From: Capnocytophaga bilenii
GTDB lineage: Bacteria; Bacteroidota; Bacteroidia; Flavobacteriales; Flavobacteriaceae
Length of the DNA stretch: 35,855 nucleotides
Direction: 5' to 3'
NCBI RefSeq assembly: GCF_017565765.1
Contig: NZ_JAGDYP010000004.1
Coordinates: 1-35,855, forward strand
A program made the translations under genes and the position numbers. This document shows positions 6,690 to 14,894 of the stretch, one piece after another. The first letter of the stretch is position 1. Every line of letters begins with the position of its first letter. The notes beneath the pieces are model-generated. The model searched no databases, was not told where the DNA came from, and saw only the letters and a list, made by a program, of their open reading frames with translations.

Positions 6690-6716
6690 CCTCCTGAAAA
6701 GGAGGGCTTTTTTTTT
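6690..6716 (+). terminator. Intrinsic terminator with GAAA loop
   Basis: CCTCCT (6690-6695) and AGGAGG (6700-6705) flank a GAAA tetraloop, then GC and a run of nine or more T. It ends transcription from an upstream unit before the YceI promoter. Confidence 0.8.
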
Positions 6717-6748
6717 ATGATTAGAGATAAATATTTGGGGAATGATTG

Positions 6749-6778
6749 TTGGTATTCCAAAAATAATTATTATCTTTG
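6749..6778 (+). promoter_or_regulatory. Promoter of the YceI-CorC-PiT genes
   Basis: TTG (6749-6751), a 19-bp spacer, TATCTTTG (6771-6778). The leader to the ATG at 6806 is about 22 nt. The TTG inside the -7 box is in frame with the gene but cannot be the start. Confidence 0.75.
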
Positions 6779-6805
6779 CACCATAAACTAAAAAATAATA
6801 TCATT

Positions 6806-7465
6806 ATGAAAAAAATAGTAGTGGGTGTAGCTGTGATGGCTTTGTTGCTATCGGGTTGTAACAATACTAACAATCAGCAGGGTGCTGAAACAACTCAAAC
6901 TGAAACTACAGCTACAACTCCTGAAGCTGAAGTACAGGGGTTTGCTTATAAGGTAGATCCTGCTTCGGTAGTAGAATGGGTGGGCTCTAAACCTACAGGT
7001 AAGCACAATGGTACAGTAAACGTTACTGAGGGCGGCTTGAATGTGGCTGAGGGTAAGCTTGCTGGTGGTGAATTTGTGCTTGATATGAACTCTATTGCGG
7101 TGCTTGACTTGGAGGCTGGCAAAGGCAAAGAGGACTTGGAAGCGCATTTGAAAGGTACTGATCCTGAAAAGGTGGATCACTTTTTCAATGTAAAGGAGTT
7201 TCCTACAGCTACTTTTGTACTGAAGTCATTTGATGGCAAGACTGTTGTGGGTGACCTTACTGTAAAGGGTAAAACTAAAGAGGTGTCATTCCCTGCAACA
7301 GTAGTGGTTACGGATACTGAAGTAACTATTAACTCTGAACCTTTTAAAATTAATCGTGTAGATTTTGGGGTTAATTTTGGTTCTAAATCGGTATTTGATA
7401 ACTTAAAAGACAAATTTATTGATGATGAGGTAACTTTGGTTGTAAAGGCTAAAGCTACTAAATAA
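6806..7465 (+). CDS. YceI-family lipoprotein
   Basis: A 219-residue lipoprotein with signal MKKIVVGVAVMALLLSGC (Cys18), then a Thr/Gln/Ala-rich linker and a YceI-like lipocalin-type barrel from about residue 47 (FAYKVDPASVVEWVGSKPTGKHNGTV ... HFFNVKEFPTATFVL ... GDLTVKGKTKEVSFPA). YceI proteins bind isoprenoid-type lipids and sit in the periplasm. Cys+1 onward is NNTNNQ, without the Lys-acidic export motif, so retention on the periplasmic face is likely. The start was chosen because the longer frame begins inside the -7 box. It is followed after 3 bp by the CorC/CNNM gene, so the two are cotranscribed. The lipid ligand is not predictable from sequence. Confidence 0.9.
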   Translation: MKKIVVGVAVMALLLSGCNNTNNQQGAETTQTETTATTPEAEVQGFAYKVDPASVVEWVGSKPTGKHNGTVNVTEGGLNVAEGKLAGGEFVLDMNSIAVLDLEAGKGKEDLEAHLKGTDPEKVDHFFNVKEFPTATFVLKSFDGKTVVGDLTVKGKTKEVSFPATVVVTDTEVTINSEPFKINRVDFGVNFGSKSVFDNLKDKFIDDEVTLVVKAKATK

Positions 7466-7468
7466 TTT

Positions 7469-8740
7469 ATGGCAGAAACATCTATATCGGTAGTATCTGT
7501 AATTATTATACTGATTACGTTGTTGTTATCGGCTTTTTTTTCGGGTTTTGAGATTGCGTATGTGTCGTCTAACAAAGTGCACATAGAAATCTTGAAAAAA
7601 CAAGAGGGCTTGATAGCGACAGTATTGGGACGGCTTACACACCGTCCGTCTAAATTATTGGCTACAATGCTGGTGGGTAATAACCTTGCATTGGTAGTGT
7701 ATGGTTTTGAAATGGGCAAGGTAATGACGTTGTTGTTACCTGCCTTTTTCCAAAACGTGGTATGGCATACCGTTATTTCTACTCTTATTATTTTGATTAC
7801 GGCAGAGTTTATGCCGAAGGTATTCTTCCAGATTTATGCCAACCAATTATTGAAGGCTTTGGCTATTCCTGCTTATTTTTTTTATATATTATTTTATCCG
7901 CTTTCTGGGTTGATTATCTGGATTTCGGACTTTGTGCTGCGTGTGTTTTTTAAAACGCGTGGTGATTATGTTCCGCTGTCTTTTACGAAGGTGGAATTGG
8001 TGGATTATATTTCGGAACAGATGGAGAATGCGCCTAAGGGCGAGGAGGTGGACGCTGAAGTGCAGATGTTTCAGAATGCACTGGAATTTTCGGGGGTAAA
8101 GGCTCGTGAAATTATGATTCCGCGTACGGAAATTGTGGCGGTGGATGTTAGAGAAAGTATTGAAAACCTGATTGCTACTTTTGTGTCGTCCGGATTTTCA
8201 AAAGTGCTGATATACAACGAGAACATTGATGATATTGTGGGATATGTGCATTCGTTTGATATGTTTAAAAAGCCTCGTACCATTAGTGAAATTTTGATGC
8301 CTATAGTGAATATTCCTGAAACGATACAGATAAATGAAGTACTCAACTTGCTGACACACAAGCATAAGAGTATGGCGGTGGTATTGGACGAATATGGGGG
8401 TACCTCTGGAATAGTAACGCTTGAGGATATTGTAGAGGAGCTTTTTGGTGAAATAGAAGATGAGCACGATAAGGATAATTTTATAGAGGAACGTGTAGGG
8501 GATAAGGAATATTTATTTTCGGCACGCTTGGAGGTGGAGTACTTAAATGAGACTTATGGCTTGCACTTGCCCGAAGGGGAGGATTACGAAACACTGGCGG
8601 GGCTTATAGTGTTGCATACGGAGGATATTCCTGCCCAAGGTGAGACGATAAAGATACCGCCTTTTAGATTTGTGATAGAGGCGTGCTCGCAAACGCGTAT
8701 TGAGACGGTGCGTGTGTTTACTGAGGAAGACGATGAATAA
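7469..8740 (+). CDS. CorC/HlyC-family membrane protein (CNNM + CBS pair)
   Basis: A 423-residue inner-membrane protein. A DUF21/CNNM domain with about four membrane segments fills residues ~5-165 (first: VVSVIIILITLLLSAFFSGFE). Two CBS repeats follow at ~200-330 (AREIMIPRTEIVAVD ... SMAVVLDEYGGTSGIVTLEDIVEELFGEIEDE), and then a CorC_HlyC domain to the C terminus. The family is linked to Mg2+ or Co2+ export or homeostasis, with CBS domains sensing adenine nucleotides. 'Hemolysin' in older names is misleading. GldE of gliding Bacteroidetes has the same layout, but no gld neighbour is present to support that name. It lies 3 bp after yceI and 20 bp before the phosphate transporter gene, which suggests one operon. 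Confidence 0.9.
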   Translation: MAETSISVVSVIIILITLLLSAFFSGFEIAYVSSNKVHIEILKKQEGLIATVLGRLTHRPSKLLATMLVGNNLALVVYGFEMGKVMTLLLPAFFQNVVWHTVISTLIILITAEFMPKVFFQIYANQLLKALAIPAYFFYILFYPLSGLIIWISDFVLRVFFKTRGDYVPLSFTKVELVDYISEQMENAPKGEEVDAEVQMFQNALEFSGVKAREIMIPRTEIVAVDVRESIENLIATFVSSGFSKVLIYNENIDDIVGYVHSFDMFKKPRTISEILMPIVNIPETIQINEVLNLLTHKHKSMAVVLDEYGGTSGIVTLEDIVEELFGEIEDEHDKDNFIEERVGDKEYLFSARLEVEYLNETYGLHLPEGEDYETLAGLIVLHTEDIPAQGETIKIPPFRFVIEACSQTRIETVRVFTEEDDE

Positions 8741-8760
8741 CTTACGATAATAATATTGTT

Positions 8761-11043
8761 ATGGAACAAGTATATATATTTATGCTTTTTGTGTTTGCGG
8801 CACTTGCTGTGATTGATTTGACAGTGGGGGTAAGCAACGATGCGGGTAACTTTCTAAATTCGGCAGTGGGCTCTAAGGTTTCTACATTGCGCACTATTAT
8901 GATAGTGGCAAGTGTGGGGGTGGCTATAGGAGCTATATTTTCGAGTGGAATGATGGAGATTGCTCGTAAGGGGATTTTTAACCCTACGGAGTTCTATTTT
9001 GATGAGGTAATGGTGATTTTTATGGCGGTTATTCTGGCGGATATATTGCTATTAGACCTCTTTAATACCATAGGGCTACCTACATCTACCACAGTATCTA
9101 TCGTTTTTGAACTTTTAGGGGCTGCTGTGTGTGTGGCTTTTATCAAGATTTTGAGGATGGATCAGTCACTATTGGATATTAAGCATTATATTAATACAGC
9201 TGTTGCAGGAAAGGTTATTTCGGGTATTTTTCTTTCGGTGGCGATTGCTTTTGTAGTGGGGGCTATAGTGCAATATGTAGCACGAATTGTTTTTTCGTTT
9301 CGGTATGAAAAGAGTATTAGGTATATAGGTGGGGTATTTGGAGGTTTTTCGCTTACAGCATTGTCGTATTTTATTATCTTTAAGGGGCTTAAGGATGTTA
9401 CTTTTATACCTAAAGAGGCTGTTGTGTGGATGGATACGCATATAGGCTGGTTGTTATTAGCTTGCTTAGTGTTCTATAGTATTTTATCGCATATACTGAT
9501 TAGGCTGGGGGTGAATATTTTTAGGATTATTATCCTTAGTGGTACTTTTGCACTTGCGATGGCGTTTGCAGGGAATGATTTGGTGAATTTTATTGGGGTG
9601 CCTGTAGCGGCTTACCAGTCGTACGATATATGGCACCATAGTGGTGTAGCTCATAACCAATTGCTAATGAGTGGTTTGGCTGATGGGCAAATGGTTACAC
9701 CTACGGCTATTTTGCTGCTCACGGGATCAATAATGATCTTGACGCTTTGGTTTTCTAAAAAGGCGCGCCACGTGATAGAAACGGGGGTAAACCTTTCTCG
9801 CCAAAGTGAAGGGGCTGAGCAGTTTTCGTCTAACTTCTTATCACGCTTTTTGGTGCGTATTACGGTGGGCTTATCTAATGTAATTACGTTTTTAACGCCT
9901 AAATGGTTGCAGTCTAAAATTGATAGGCGTTTTGAGAAGCCTATAATAGATGAGAATGTGAAAGAGGAGGATTTGCCTGCCTTTGACTTGGTGCGTGCAG
10001 CGATAAACTTGGTGGTATCGAGTAGCTTGATTGCTATAGGGACTTCGCTAAAACAACCATTATCAACTACTTATGTTACTTTTATGGTGGCTATGGGGTC
10101 GTCATTGGCTGATAGGGCTTGGGGCCGCGATAGTGCTGTGTATAGGGTGGCTGGTGTGCTGAATGTTGTGGGTGGCTGGTTTTTGACGGCTATAGTGGCT
10201 TGTATTGGGGCTTTTATAGTGGCTGGTGTCCTATACTACGGCAGTGTGATTGGGCTTATTGTGATGATTTTGGTAGTGGGCTCGCTGTTGATACGCAATG
10301 CTATAGTGTATAGGAATAAACAGAAAAACAAGGCACAAGGTAGGCATTTTCATCGTGCTGACTTGGCGACTATTGGCGGGGTAATAAAGGAGAGTTCTAA
10401 CTACGTATCGGATACAATCTTTCGTATAGACCAGCTTTACAGTAAGGTGGTGAAGAACTTGGGTACGCAGGATCTTAGTAAACTGACAAAGAATAAGAAG
10501 AATGCTAAAAAGCTAGAGAAGGAACTTGATGAAATGAAGGGGAATGTGTATTACTTTATAAAATCGCTGAATGAGAGTTCGGTGGCATCGAGTAAGTTTT
10601 ATATCTTGATATTGGATTATTTGCAGGATATGGCGCAGTGTATGGCTGCTATTACACTGAATAGTTATGAACATGTAAATAATAACCATAAGAATTTGAA
10701 ATTTAATCAGTTGCGTGATTTGAAGGGTATATCGGACAAGATGGAGGGTATCTTTAAAGCGGAAGCTGAAATATTTAAAGGTGAAAATTACTCGAAACTG
10801 CACCATATTTTGGCGGATTGTTATGCTTTAAAAGATGAGGTATCAAAAATGGTACAAAAACAGATTGACCGTATTCGTACTACGGAAACGAGCCAGAAGA
10901 CGACAAAGCTGTATTTCAGTATATTATTAGAGACTAATGCGCTGATTAGGGCTAATAACAACTTGATGCTTCAGTTCAACGAATATCAGAAACAACACAA
11001 TAAAAAACTGAAGACTATGGGTATTAGCAGATTGGCAAATTAG
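8761..11043 (+). CDS. PiT-family inorganic phosphate transporter with C-terminal helical domain
   Basis: A 760-residue membrane protein. The two PiT signature repeats are clear: GVSNDAGNFLNSAVGSK near residues 23-39 and AFAGNDLVNFIGVPVAAYQS near 275-294. They form the phosphate pathway, coupled to H+ or Na+. A later segment, SSLIAIGTSLKQPLSTTYVTFMVAMGSSLADRAWG, mirrors the GLPTSTTVSIVFELLG motif of the first half. After the last membrane segment (~515) there is a ~230-residue soluble, Lys-rich, helical domain (DTIFRIDQLYSKVVKNLG ...) that looks PhoU-like; such fused tails are common in Bacteroidetes PiT proteins. It is probably cotranscribed with the two genes before it. The assignment is firm; the coupling ion is not determined. 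Confidence 0.92.
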   Translation: MEQVYIFMLFVFAALAVIDLTVGVSNDAGNFLNSAVGSKVSTLRTIMIVASVGVAIGAIFSSGMMEIARKGIFNPTEFYFDEVMVIFMAVILADILLLDLFNTIGLPTSTTVSIVFELLGAAVCVAFIKILRMDQSLLDIKHYINTAVAGKVISGIFLSVAIAFVVGAIVQYVARIVFSFRYEKSIRYIGGVFGGFSLTALSYFIIFKGLKDVTFIPKEAVVWMDTHIGWLLLACLVFYSILSHILIRLGVNIFRIIILSGTFALAMAFAGNDLVNFIGVPVAAYQSYDIWHHSGVAHNQLLMSGLADGQMVTPTAILLLTGSIMILTLWFSKKARHVIETGVNLSRQSEGAEQFSSNFLSRFLVRITVGLSNVITFLTPKWLQSKIDRRFEKPIIDENVKEEDLPAFDLVRAAINLVVSSSLIAIGTSLKQPLSTTYVTFMVAMGSSLADRAWGRDSAVYRVAGVLNVVGGWFLTAIVACIGAFIVAGVLYYGSVIGLIVMILVVGSLLIRNAIVYRNKQKNKAQGRHFHRADLATIGGVIKESSNYVSDTIFRIDQLYSKVVKNLGTQDLSKLTKNKKNAKKLEKELDEMKGNVYYFIKSLNESSVASSKFYILILDYLQDMAQCMAAITLNSYEHVNNNHKNLKFNQLRDLKGISDKMEGIFKAEAEIFKGENYSKLHHILADCYALKDEVSKMVQKQIDRIRTTETSQKTTKLYFSILLETNALIRANNNLMLQFNEYQKQHNKKLKTMGISRLAN

Positions 11044-11045
11044 AT

Positions 11046-11076
11046 TTGGCAATTTAGAATATTTTTTGTACTTTTG
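11046..11076 (+). promoter_or_regulatory. Promoter of pgk
   Basis: TTG (11046-11048), a 20-bp spacer, TACTTTTG (11069-11076). The leader is roughly 20 nt. Confidence 0.75.
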
Positions 11077-11104
11077 TTGCGTGGAAATATAATATATAAG
11101 ATAT

Positions 11105-12295
11105 ATGAGAACCATAGACAATTTTAATTTTGCAGGCAAAAAAGCCCTCATTCGTGTGGACTTTAATGTGCCTTTGGATGAAAACTTTAGAGTAACCGAC
11201 AATACTCGTATTGAGGCTGCTAAACCTACCGTTTCTAAGATTTTGAATGACGGAGGTACTGTGGTGCTAATGAGCCACTTGGGACGACCTAAAGGTGAGC
11301 GCAACGACAAATACTCATTGCGTCATATTGTGGGCGAAGTGGAAAAAGTATTGGGCAAAAAGGTTATTTTTGTTGATGATTGTGTGGGTGAAGTAGCTGA
11401 AAAAGCGGTAGCTGCAGCTCCAGCAGGTAGTGTGCTACTATTAGAAAACTTACGCTTCCACAAAGAAGAAGAAAAAGGTGATGAGGCTTTCTCAAAAGAA
11501 TTGGCTAAATTGGGCGACATCTATGTGAATGACGCTTTTGGTACAGCACACCGCGCACACGCTTCGACTACAATCGTGGCAAAATTCTTCGCTGACCGTA
11601 AATGCTTTGGCTACCTTCTTGCCAAAGAAATTGAAAGCATTGACAAGGTAATGAAATCGGGTGAAAAACCTGTAACTGCTATCTTGGGCGGCTCAAAAGT
11701 ATCCTCAAAAATTACAATCATTGAAAATATATTGGATAAGGTAAATCACCTTATTATTGGGGGTGGTATGGCTTATACGTTTATCAAAGCACAAGGTGGC
11801 AAAATAGGTGACTCTATTTGTGAAGACGATAAGCAACAACTTGCTCTTGATATCTTGGCAAAAGCTAAAGCTAAGGGGGTAGAAGTACACTTGCCTATAG
11901 ATGTAGTTGCTGCTGATGCTTTTGATAATGATGCTAAAACACAAGTGGTAGCTGTAAATGCAGTGCCTGATGGCTGGCAAGGGCTTGATGCAGGTCCTAA
12001 AACACTTGCTAATATCAAAGAAGTACTTCTTAAATCAAAAACTATTTTGTGGAATGGCCCTGTAGGGGTGTTTGAAATGCCTACTTTTGCTAAAGGAACT
12101 ATTGAAGTAGGTAACTTTGTGGCTGAAGCTACTAAAAATGGTGCGTTCTCGCTTGTGGGTGGAGGCGACTCGGTAGCGGCTGTGAAACAGTTTGGTTTTG
12201 AGCACAAAGTGAGCTATGTATCTACTGGTGGTGGCGCAATGCTAGAAAGTTTGGAAGGCTTGGTATTACCAGGTATTCAAGCTATTAATGAATAA
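11105..12295 (+). CDS. pgk: Phosphoglycerate kinase
   Basis: A 396-residue cytosolic glycolytic enzyme that transfers phosphate between 1,3-bisphosphoglycerate and ADP. Landmarks: [15 protein letters not shown] near residues 15-29 (substrate-binding signature), [12 protein letters not shown] near 57-68, the basic [11 protein letters not shown] and [10 protein letters not shown] segments, the hinge [22 protein letters not shown], and the nucleotide loop [12 protein letters not shown] near 354-365. Length is typical for bacterial Pgk. It has its own promoter, and an AraC-type regulator gene starts 20 bp after its stop codon, so read-through into that gene is likely. Nothing unusual is seen. Confidence 0.98.
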   Translation: MRTIDNFNFAGKKALIRVDFNVPLDENFRVTDNTRIEAAKPTVSKILNDGGTVVLMSHLGRPKGERNDKYSLRHIVGEVEKVLGKKVIFVDDCVGEVAEKAVAAAPAGSVLLLENLRFHKEEEKGDEAFSKELAKLGDIYVNDAFGTAHRAHASTTIVAKFFADRKCFGYLLAKEIESIDKVMKSGEKPVTAILGGSKVSSKITIIENILDKVNHLIIGGGMAYTFIKAQGGKIGDSICEDDKQQLALDILAKAKAKGVEVHLPIDVVAADAFDNDAKTQVVAVNAVPDGWQGLDAGPKTLANIKEVLLKSKTILWNGPVGVFEMPTFAKGTIEVGNFVAEATKNGAFSLVGGGDSVAAVKQFGFEHKVSYVSTGGGAMLESLEGLVLPGIQAINE

Positions 12296-12315
12296 AAACA
12301 GACAGAGACCTGATT

Positions 12316-13143
12316 TTGAAGGTAGCAGTCACACATATTACAGAACAACAATTCTCCACCGCATCTTTGCGAGTGGAGAATTATTGTATTTATATGTTGA
12401 GGGGAGAGGGGCGTTTTTTAGTGGATGGTACGCCTTATGAATACAATGGTAATACTTTGTTGTTTCTTTCTCCTTTTCAGTACTTTCAATGGACGGAGGC
12501 AAGCATTATGGAGGCTATGCTATTGCAGTTTCACGGTGATTTTTATTGTATAGAATATCACAAGAAAGAGGTGGCTTGCAATGGGTTGCTTTTCAATGCT
12601 CTTTTTTTACAACCTCATATTGCTGTTCAAGAGGCTGTTTTTGATGAAATAGCGTTACTTTTTGGTCGTATAGAAGAGGAATTGGCATCGACTGATGAAT
12701 ATTCAGGAGCTGTGTTGCGCTCGTATTTGCAGCTTATTTTAGCACTTTCTAGCAAGGCTAAGAGTTTGCTAATAGCTGATGTGCCTTCGCCTCTCAACCA
12801 TAATTTGCTTACTGATTTTCAGCAACTTGTAGAAACACATTTTATTACTCAGCGCGATTTGCCTTTTTATGCAGAAGCCTTGCATTTATCGGTTGATAGT
12901 TTTAGTAAAAAAATAAAAAGACAGCTTGGGAAGACACCACTACAGCTGCTGCAAGAGCGATTGGTGCTCGAAGCTAAAAAACAACTCCACCTTACCTATA
13001 AATCTATCAAGGAAGTCGCCTATTACCTCAATTTTGACGATCCTTTCTATTTCAGCCGATTCTTCAAAAAACACGTAGGAGTTTCACCAAAAGAATTTAG
13101 AGAAAGCGTAGGGATTTCAATCGTGGCTGAAAAATCTATGTAA
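12316..13143 (+). CDS. AraC-family transcriptional regulator with TTG start
   Basis: A 275-residue regulator. The N-terminal ~100 residues resemble a cupin-like sensor (NYCIYMLRGEGRFLVDGTPYEYNGNTLLFLSPFQYFQW). The C-terminal ~100 residues hold two helix-turn-helix motifs (DLPFYAEALHLSVDSFSKKIKRQLGKTPLQLLQERLVLEAKKQL and SIKEVAYYLNFDDPFYFSRFFKKHVGVSPKEFRE), the AraC/XylS signature. No ATG is available before residue 28, which lies inside the sensor strands, so TTG at 12316 is the best start. It lies between pgk and a DUF417 (RclC-like) gene. In E. coli the AraC-type RclR controls rclABC in the response to reactive chlorine, which suggests, but does not prove, that this protein controls the next gene. 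Confidence 0.88.
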   Translation: MKVAVTHITEQQFSTASLRVENYCIYMLRGEGRFLVDGTPYEYNGNTLLFLSPFQYFQWTEASIMEAMLLQFHGDFYCIEYHKKEVACNGLLFNALFLQPHIAVQEAVFDEIALLFGRIEEELASTDEYSGAVLRSYLQLILALSSKAKSLLIADVPSPLNHNLLTDFQQLVETHFITQRDLPFYAEALHLSVDSFSKKIKRQLGKTPLQLLQERLVLEAKKQLHLTYKSIKEVAYYLNFDDPFYFSRFFKKHVGVSPKEFRESVGISIVAEKSM

Positions 13144-13181
13144 TAAACTTTTTTATCCATTTTTAAGTGCCGAAAAAGCTG

Positions 13182-13189
13182 TATCTTTG
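13182..13189 (+). promoter_or_regulatory. -7 box of the DUF417 gene
   Basis: TATCTTTG followed by C, about 38 nt before the ATG at 13228. No good TTG lies at the -33 distance, which fits a promoter that needs an activator such as the AraC protein encoded just upstream. Confidence 0.6.
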
Positions 13190-13227
13190 CACCCGAAAAT
13201 CAAGTAATTTTTTAAACAACATTTATT

Positions 13228-13860
13228 ATGCAAAAATTATTATCATTTTTGGCGGGCAGCGAACGCTGTTTTGTAAACTACATTAGGGTAGCTATTTTTA
13301 TTGTAATGGCTTGGATAGGAGGGCTAAAAGTTTGCCAATATGAGGCTGATGGTATAGTGCCTTTTGTTACCAATAGTCCGTTTATGAGTTTTTTCTATAA
13401 TAATTCAGGCAAAACAGCTATTGATGAGAACGGCGTAACAGGAGCTGCTAACAAAGGTAAAGAAGTTGCGCAGTACAAGTTGCACAAAAACCCAGAAGGG
13501 AAGATGGTACAAGCCAATATAGATTGGCACAAAGAGAACGGCACTTATGGATTTTCTTATGGTTTAGGTGCTTTTATATGCCTAATAGGCTTGCTTACTT
13601 TGCTTGGTATATGGAGTCCTAAAATAGGTGTAATAGGTGGTTTGCTTACTTTTGGAATGAGTATCGTAACTCTTTCTTTTTTGATAACTACTCCAGAGGT
13701 ATACGTACCTAACTTGGGTGGCGACTTGCCAACTCCAGCGTATGGTTTCCCTTATTTATCAGGCGCAGGGCGATTGGTTCTTAAAGATGTCATTATGTCG
13801 GCAGGGGGGCTTATAGCAGCTTCAGAGGCAGCGCGCCGCTTGCTAAAGAAACAGTCTTAA
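13228..13860 (+). CDS. DUF417 (YkgB/RclC-like) inner-membrane protein
   Basis: A 210-residue protein with about four membrane segments: residues ~18-35 (IRVAIFIVMAWIGGLKV), ~112-130 (GLGAFICLIGLLTLLGIW), ~134-155 (IGVIGGLLTFGMSIVTLSFLIT) and a C-terminal one near 185-200. A soluble loop of ~65 residues separates the first two. The N-terminal IRVAIFIVMAWIGGLKVCQYEADGI and the TTPEVYVPNLGGD ... YLSGAGRLVLKDV blocks are characteristic of DUF417, the family of E. coli RclC (YkgB), which belongs to the reactive-chlorine resistance set. The biochemical activity is unknown. The preceding AraC-family gene echoes the RclR/RclC pairing. A strong terminator follows. Confidence 0.85.
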   Translation: MQKLLSFLAGSERCFVNYIRVAIFIVMAWIGGLKVCQYEADGIVPFVTNSPFMSFFYNNSGKTAIDENGVTGAANKGKEVAQYKLHKNPEGKMVQANIDWHKENGTYGFSYGLGAFICLIGLLTLLGIWSPKIGVIGGLLTFGMSIVTLSFLITTPEVYVPNLGGDLPTPAYGFPYLSGAGRLVLKDVIMSAGGLIAASEAARRLLKKQS

Positions 13861-13894
13861 ACAGAGAATCATAGTTAAAATTTCATATACACTT

Positions 13895-13939
13895 AAAAGG
13901 TATTTCGTACGCTAAAACGGTTTGCGAAATACCTTTTTT
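13895..13939 (+). terminator. Terminator after the DUF417 gene
   Basis: AAAAGGTATTTCG (13895-13907) pairs with CGAAATACCTTTT (from 13925), followed by more T. Between here and the promoter at 14027 I see no further feature. Confidence 0.85.
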
Positions 13940-14026
13940 AATTTAATAAGCCTGATGATTTAGCCGAAATAGTGAGTAAATGATATAGCAAGGTAGCTGA
14001 GCTGGAATCCCTTTTAGTATTTAAAT

Positions 14027-14057
14027 TTGGTAGTGAGCAGAATATTTTGTACTTTTG
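14027..14057 (+). promoter_or_regulatory. Promoter of the Uma2 gene, with a long leader
   Basis: TTG (14027-14029), a 20-bp spacer, TACTTTTG (14050-14057). The leader to the ATG at 14173 would be about 110 nt and holds a small hairpin, AATAAG/CTTATT, near 14089-14107. Confidence 0.65.
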
Positions 14058-14172
14058 CTACGAATTTAATATTTTTAATGTATTACACAATAAGAAAACT
14101 TCTTATTGCTTGATTTGAAAAGATTTGTGAGACTTCTGCGGCGCAGCTACTTTACATAGTAACAAAAAAAAT

Positions 14173-14760
14173 ATGGAAAAAACAATTACAAATATCAATC
14201 AGTTAGACCTCGTAAGTGGAATATACACCTATGCTGATTATCTTCTTTGGAAGTTTGAAGAACGGGTGGAGCTCATCAAAGGCAAGATATTTAAAATGTC
14301 GGCTCCCACAGTAAATCACCAGCGTATAGTGCGAAAACTCTCAACAGCAATAGATATATTTTTAAAAGGGAAAACTTGTGAAGTATTCATAGCTCCTTTT
14401 GATGTACGTTTACCTAATAAAAATATAACCGTAAATAATATATATACAGTGGTTCAGCCCGACCTTTGTGTAGTATGCGATCTAGAAAAGATAGACGCCA
14501 AAGGCTGCGTAGGTGCTCCCGATTGGGTGATAGAAATTCTTTCACCAGGGAACTCTAAAAAAGAAGTACGTTATAAATATCAGCTTTACGAAGAAGCAGG
14601 AGTACGAGAGTATTGGGTAGTACGCCCCGAAGAAAATGAAATAAACATATATGTGTTGGAAGAAGGTGTCTTTCGTGCTCTGCCTCCTTTTGTAAAAGGC
14701 GATATAGTAAGCCCTATTATATTTCCTGAACTGCGCATAGATACAGACGAATTGTTTTAA
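14173..14760 (+). CDS. Uma2-family (DUF820) restriction-endonuclease-fold protein
   Basis: A 195-residue PD-(D/E)xK-fold protein. Family landmarks in order: ELIKGKIFKMSAPTVNHQRI (Glu at ~33), VQPDLCVVCD (Asp97), DWVIEILSPGNS (Glu121), a downstream Lys in RYKYQLYEEAGVREYWVV, and a C-terminal PELRIDTDELF. These match the expected metal-binding Glu/Asp/Glu/Lys set, so it is probably catalytically competent. The family is very common in cyanobacteria and scattered elsewhere, and its substrates are undefined. The gene stands alone between a terminator and purL with its own promoter. No toxin-antitoxin or transposon partner is visible. Confidence 0.88.
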   Translation: MEKTITNINQLDLVSGIYTYADYLLWKFEERVELIKGKIFKMSAPTVNHQRIVRKLSTAIDIFLKGKTCEVFIAPFDVRLPNKNITVNNIYTVVQPDLCVVCDLEKIDAKGCVGAPDWVIEILSPGNSKKEVRYKYQLYEEAGVREYWVVRPEENEINIYVLEEGVFRALPPFVKGDIVSPIIFPELRIDTDELF

Positions 14761-14788
14761 AAAACTACTACCTCCTTACATTATGCTA

Positions 14789-14804
14789 TGAAAATATATT
14801 TTCA
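14789..14804. promoter_or_regulatory. 16-bp perfect palindrome upstream of purL
   Basis: TGAAAATATATTTTCA is self-complementary. It lies about 90 bp before the purL start, with no recognisable TAnnTTTG box in between. It may be an operator; AT-rich palindromes also arise by chance. Confidence 0.35.
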
Positions 14805-14894
14805 AAAAACAACTTTCTAAGAAATAAAACAACTCTAAGAACTGATTGTTAAGCTAAATACTATTTTAATTGTTAATTATTAATTTTAAAAAAA

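Larger units (their letters stand above)
6225..6805. other. Gene-poor interval with a possible untranslated transcript
   Basis: No convincing protein is encoded here. A -7-like TATTTTTG (6381-6388), a sigma-54-like TGGCACGATTTTT (6404-6416) and a strong terminator (6690-6716) together outline a possible ~320-nt transcript. The only open frame inside, 60 codons from a GTG at 6368, begins before those promoter motifs and has no recognisable similarity. Confidence 0.4.

Noticed and set aside
6776-6805. Longer TTG start for the YceI lipoprotein
   Set aside because: The TTG is the end of the -7 box and precedes the predicted transcription start; the signal peptide begins at 6806.
7177-7719. 180-codon minus-strand frame across yceI and the CorC gene
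   Set aside because: It lies entirely opposite two well-supported genes and has no promoter or recognisable domain.
7469-8740. Naming the CNNM/CBS protein GldE
   Set aside because: The domain layout fits, but no gliding-motility neighbours are present and the family is broad.
11773-12207. Long antisense frames inside pgk and purL
   Set aside because: They are in-register shadows of strongly coding genes, with Ser/Thr/Pro-rich products and no similarity.
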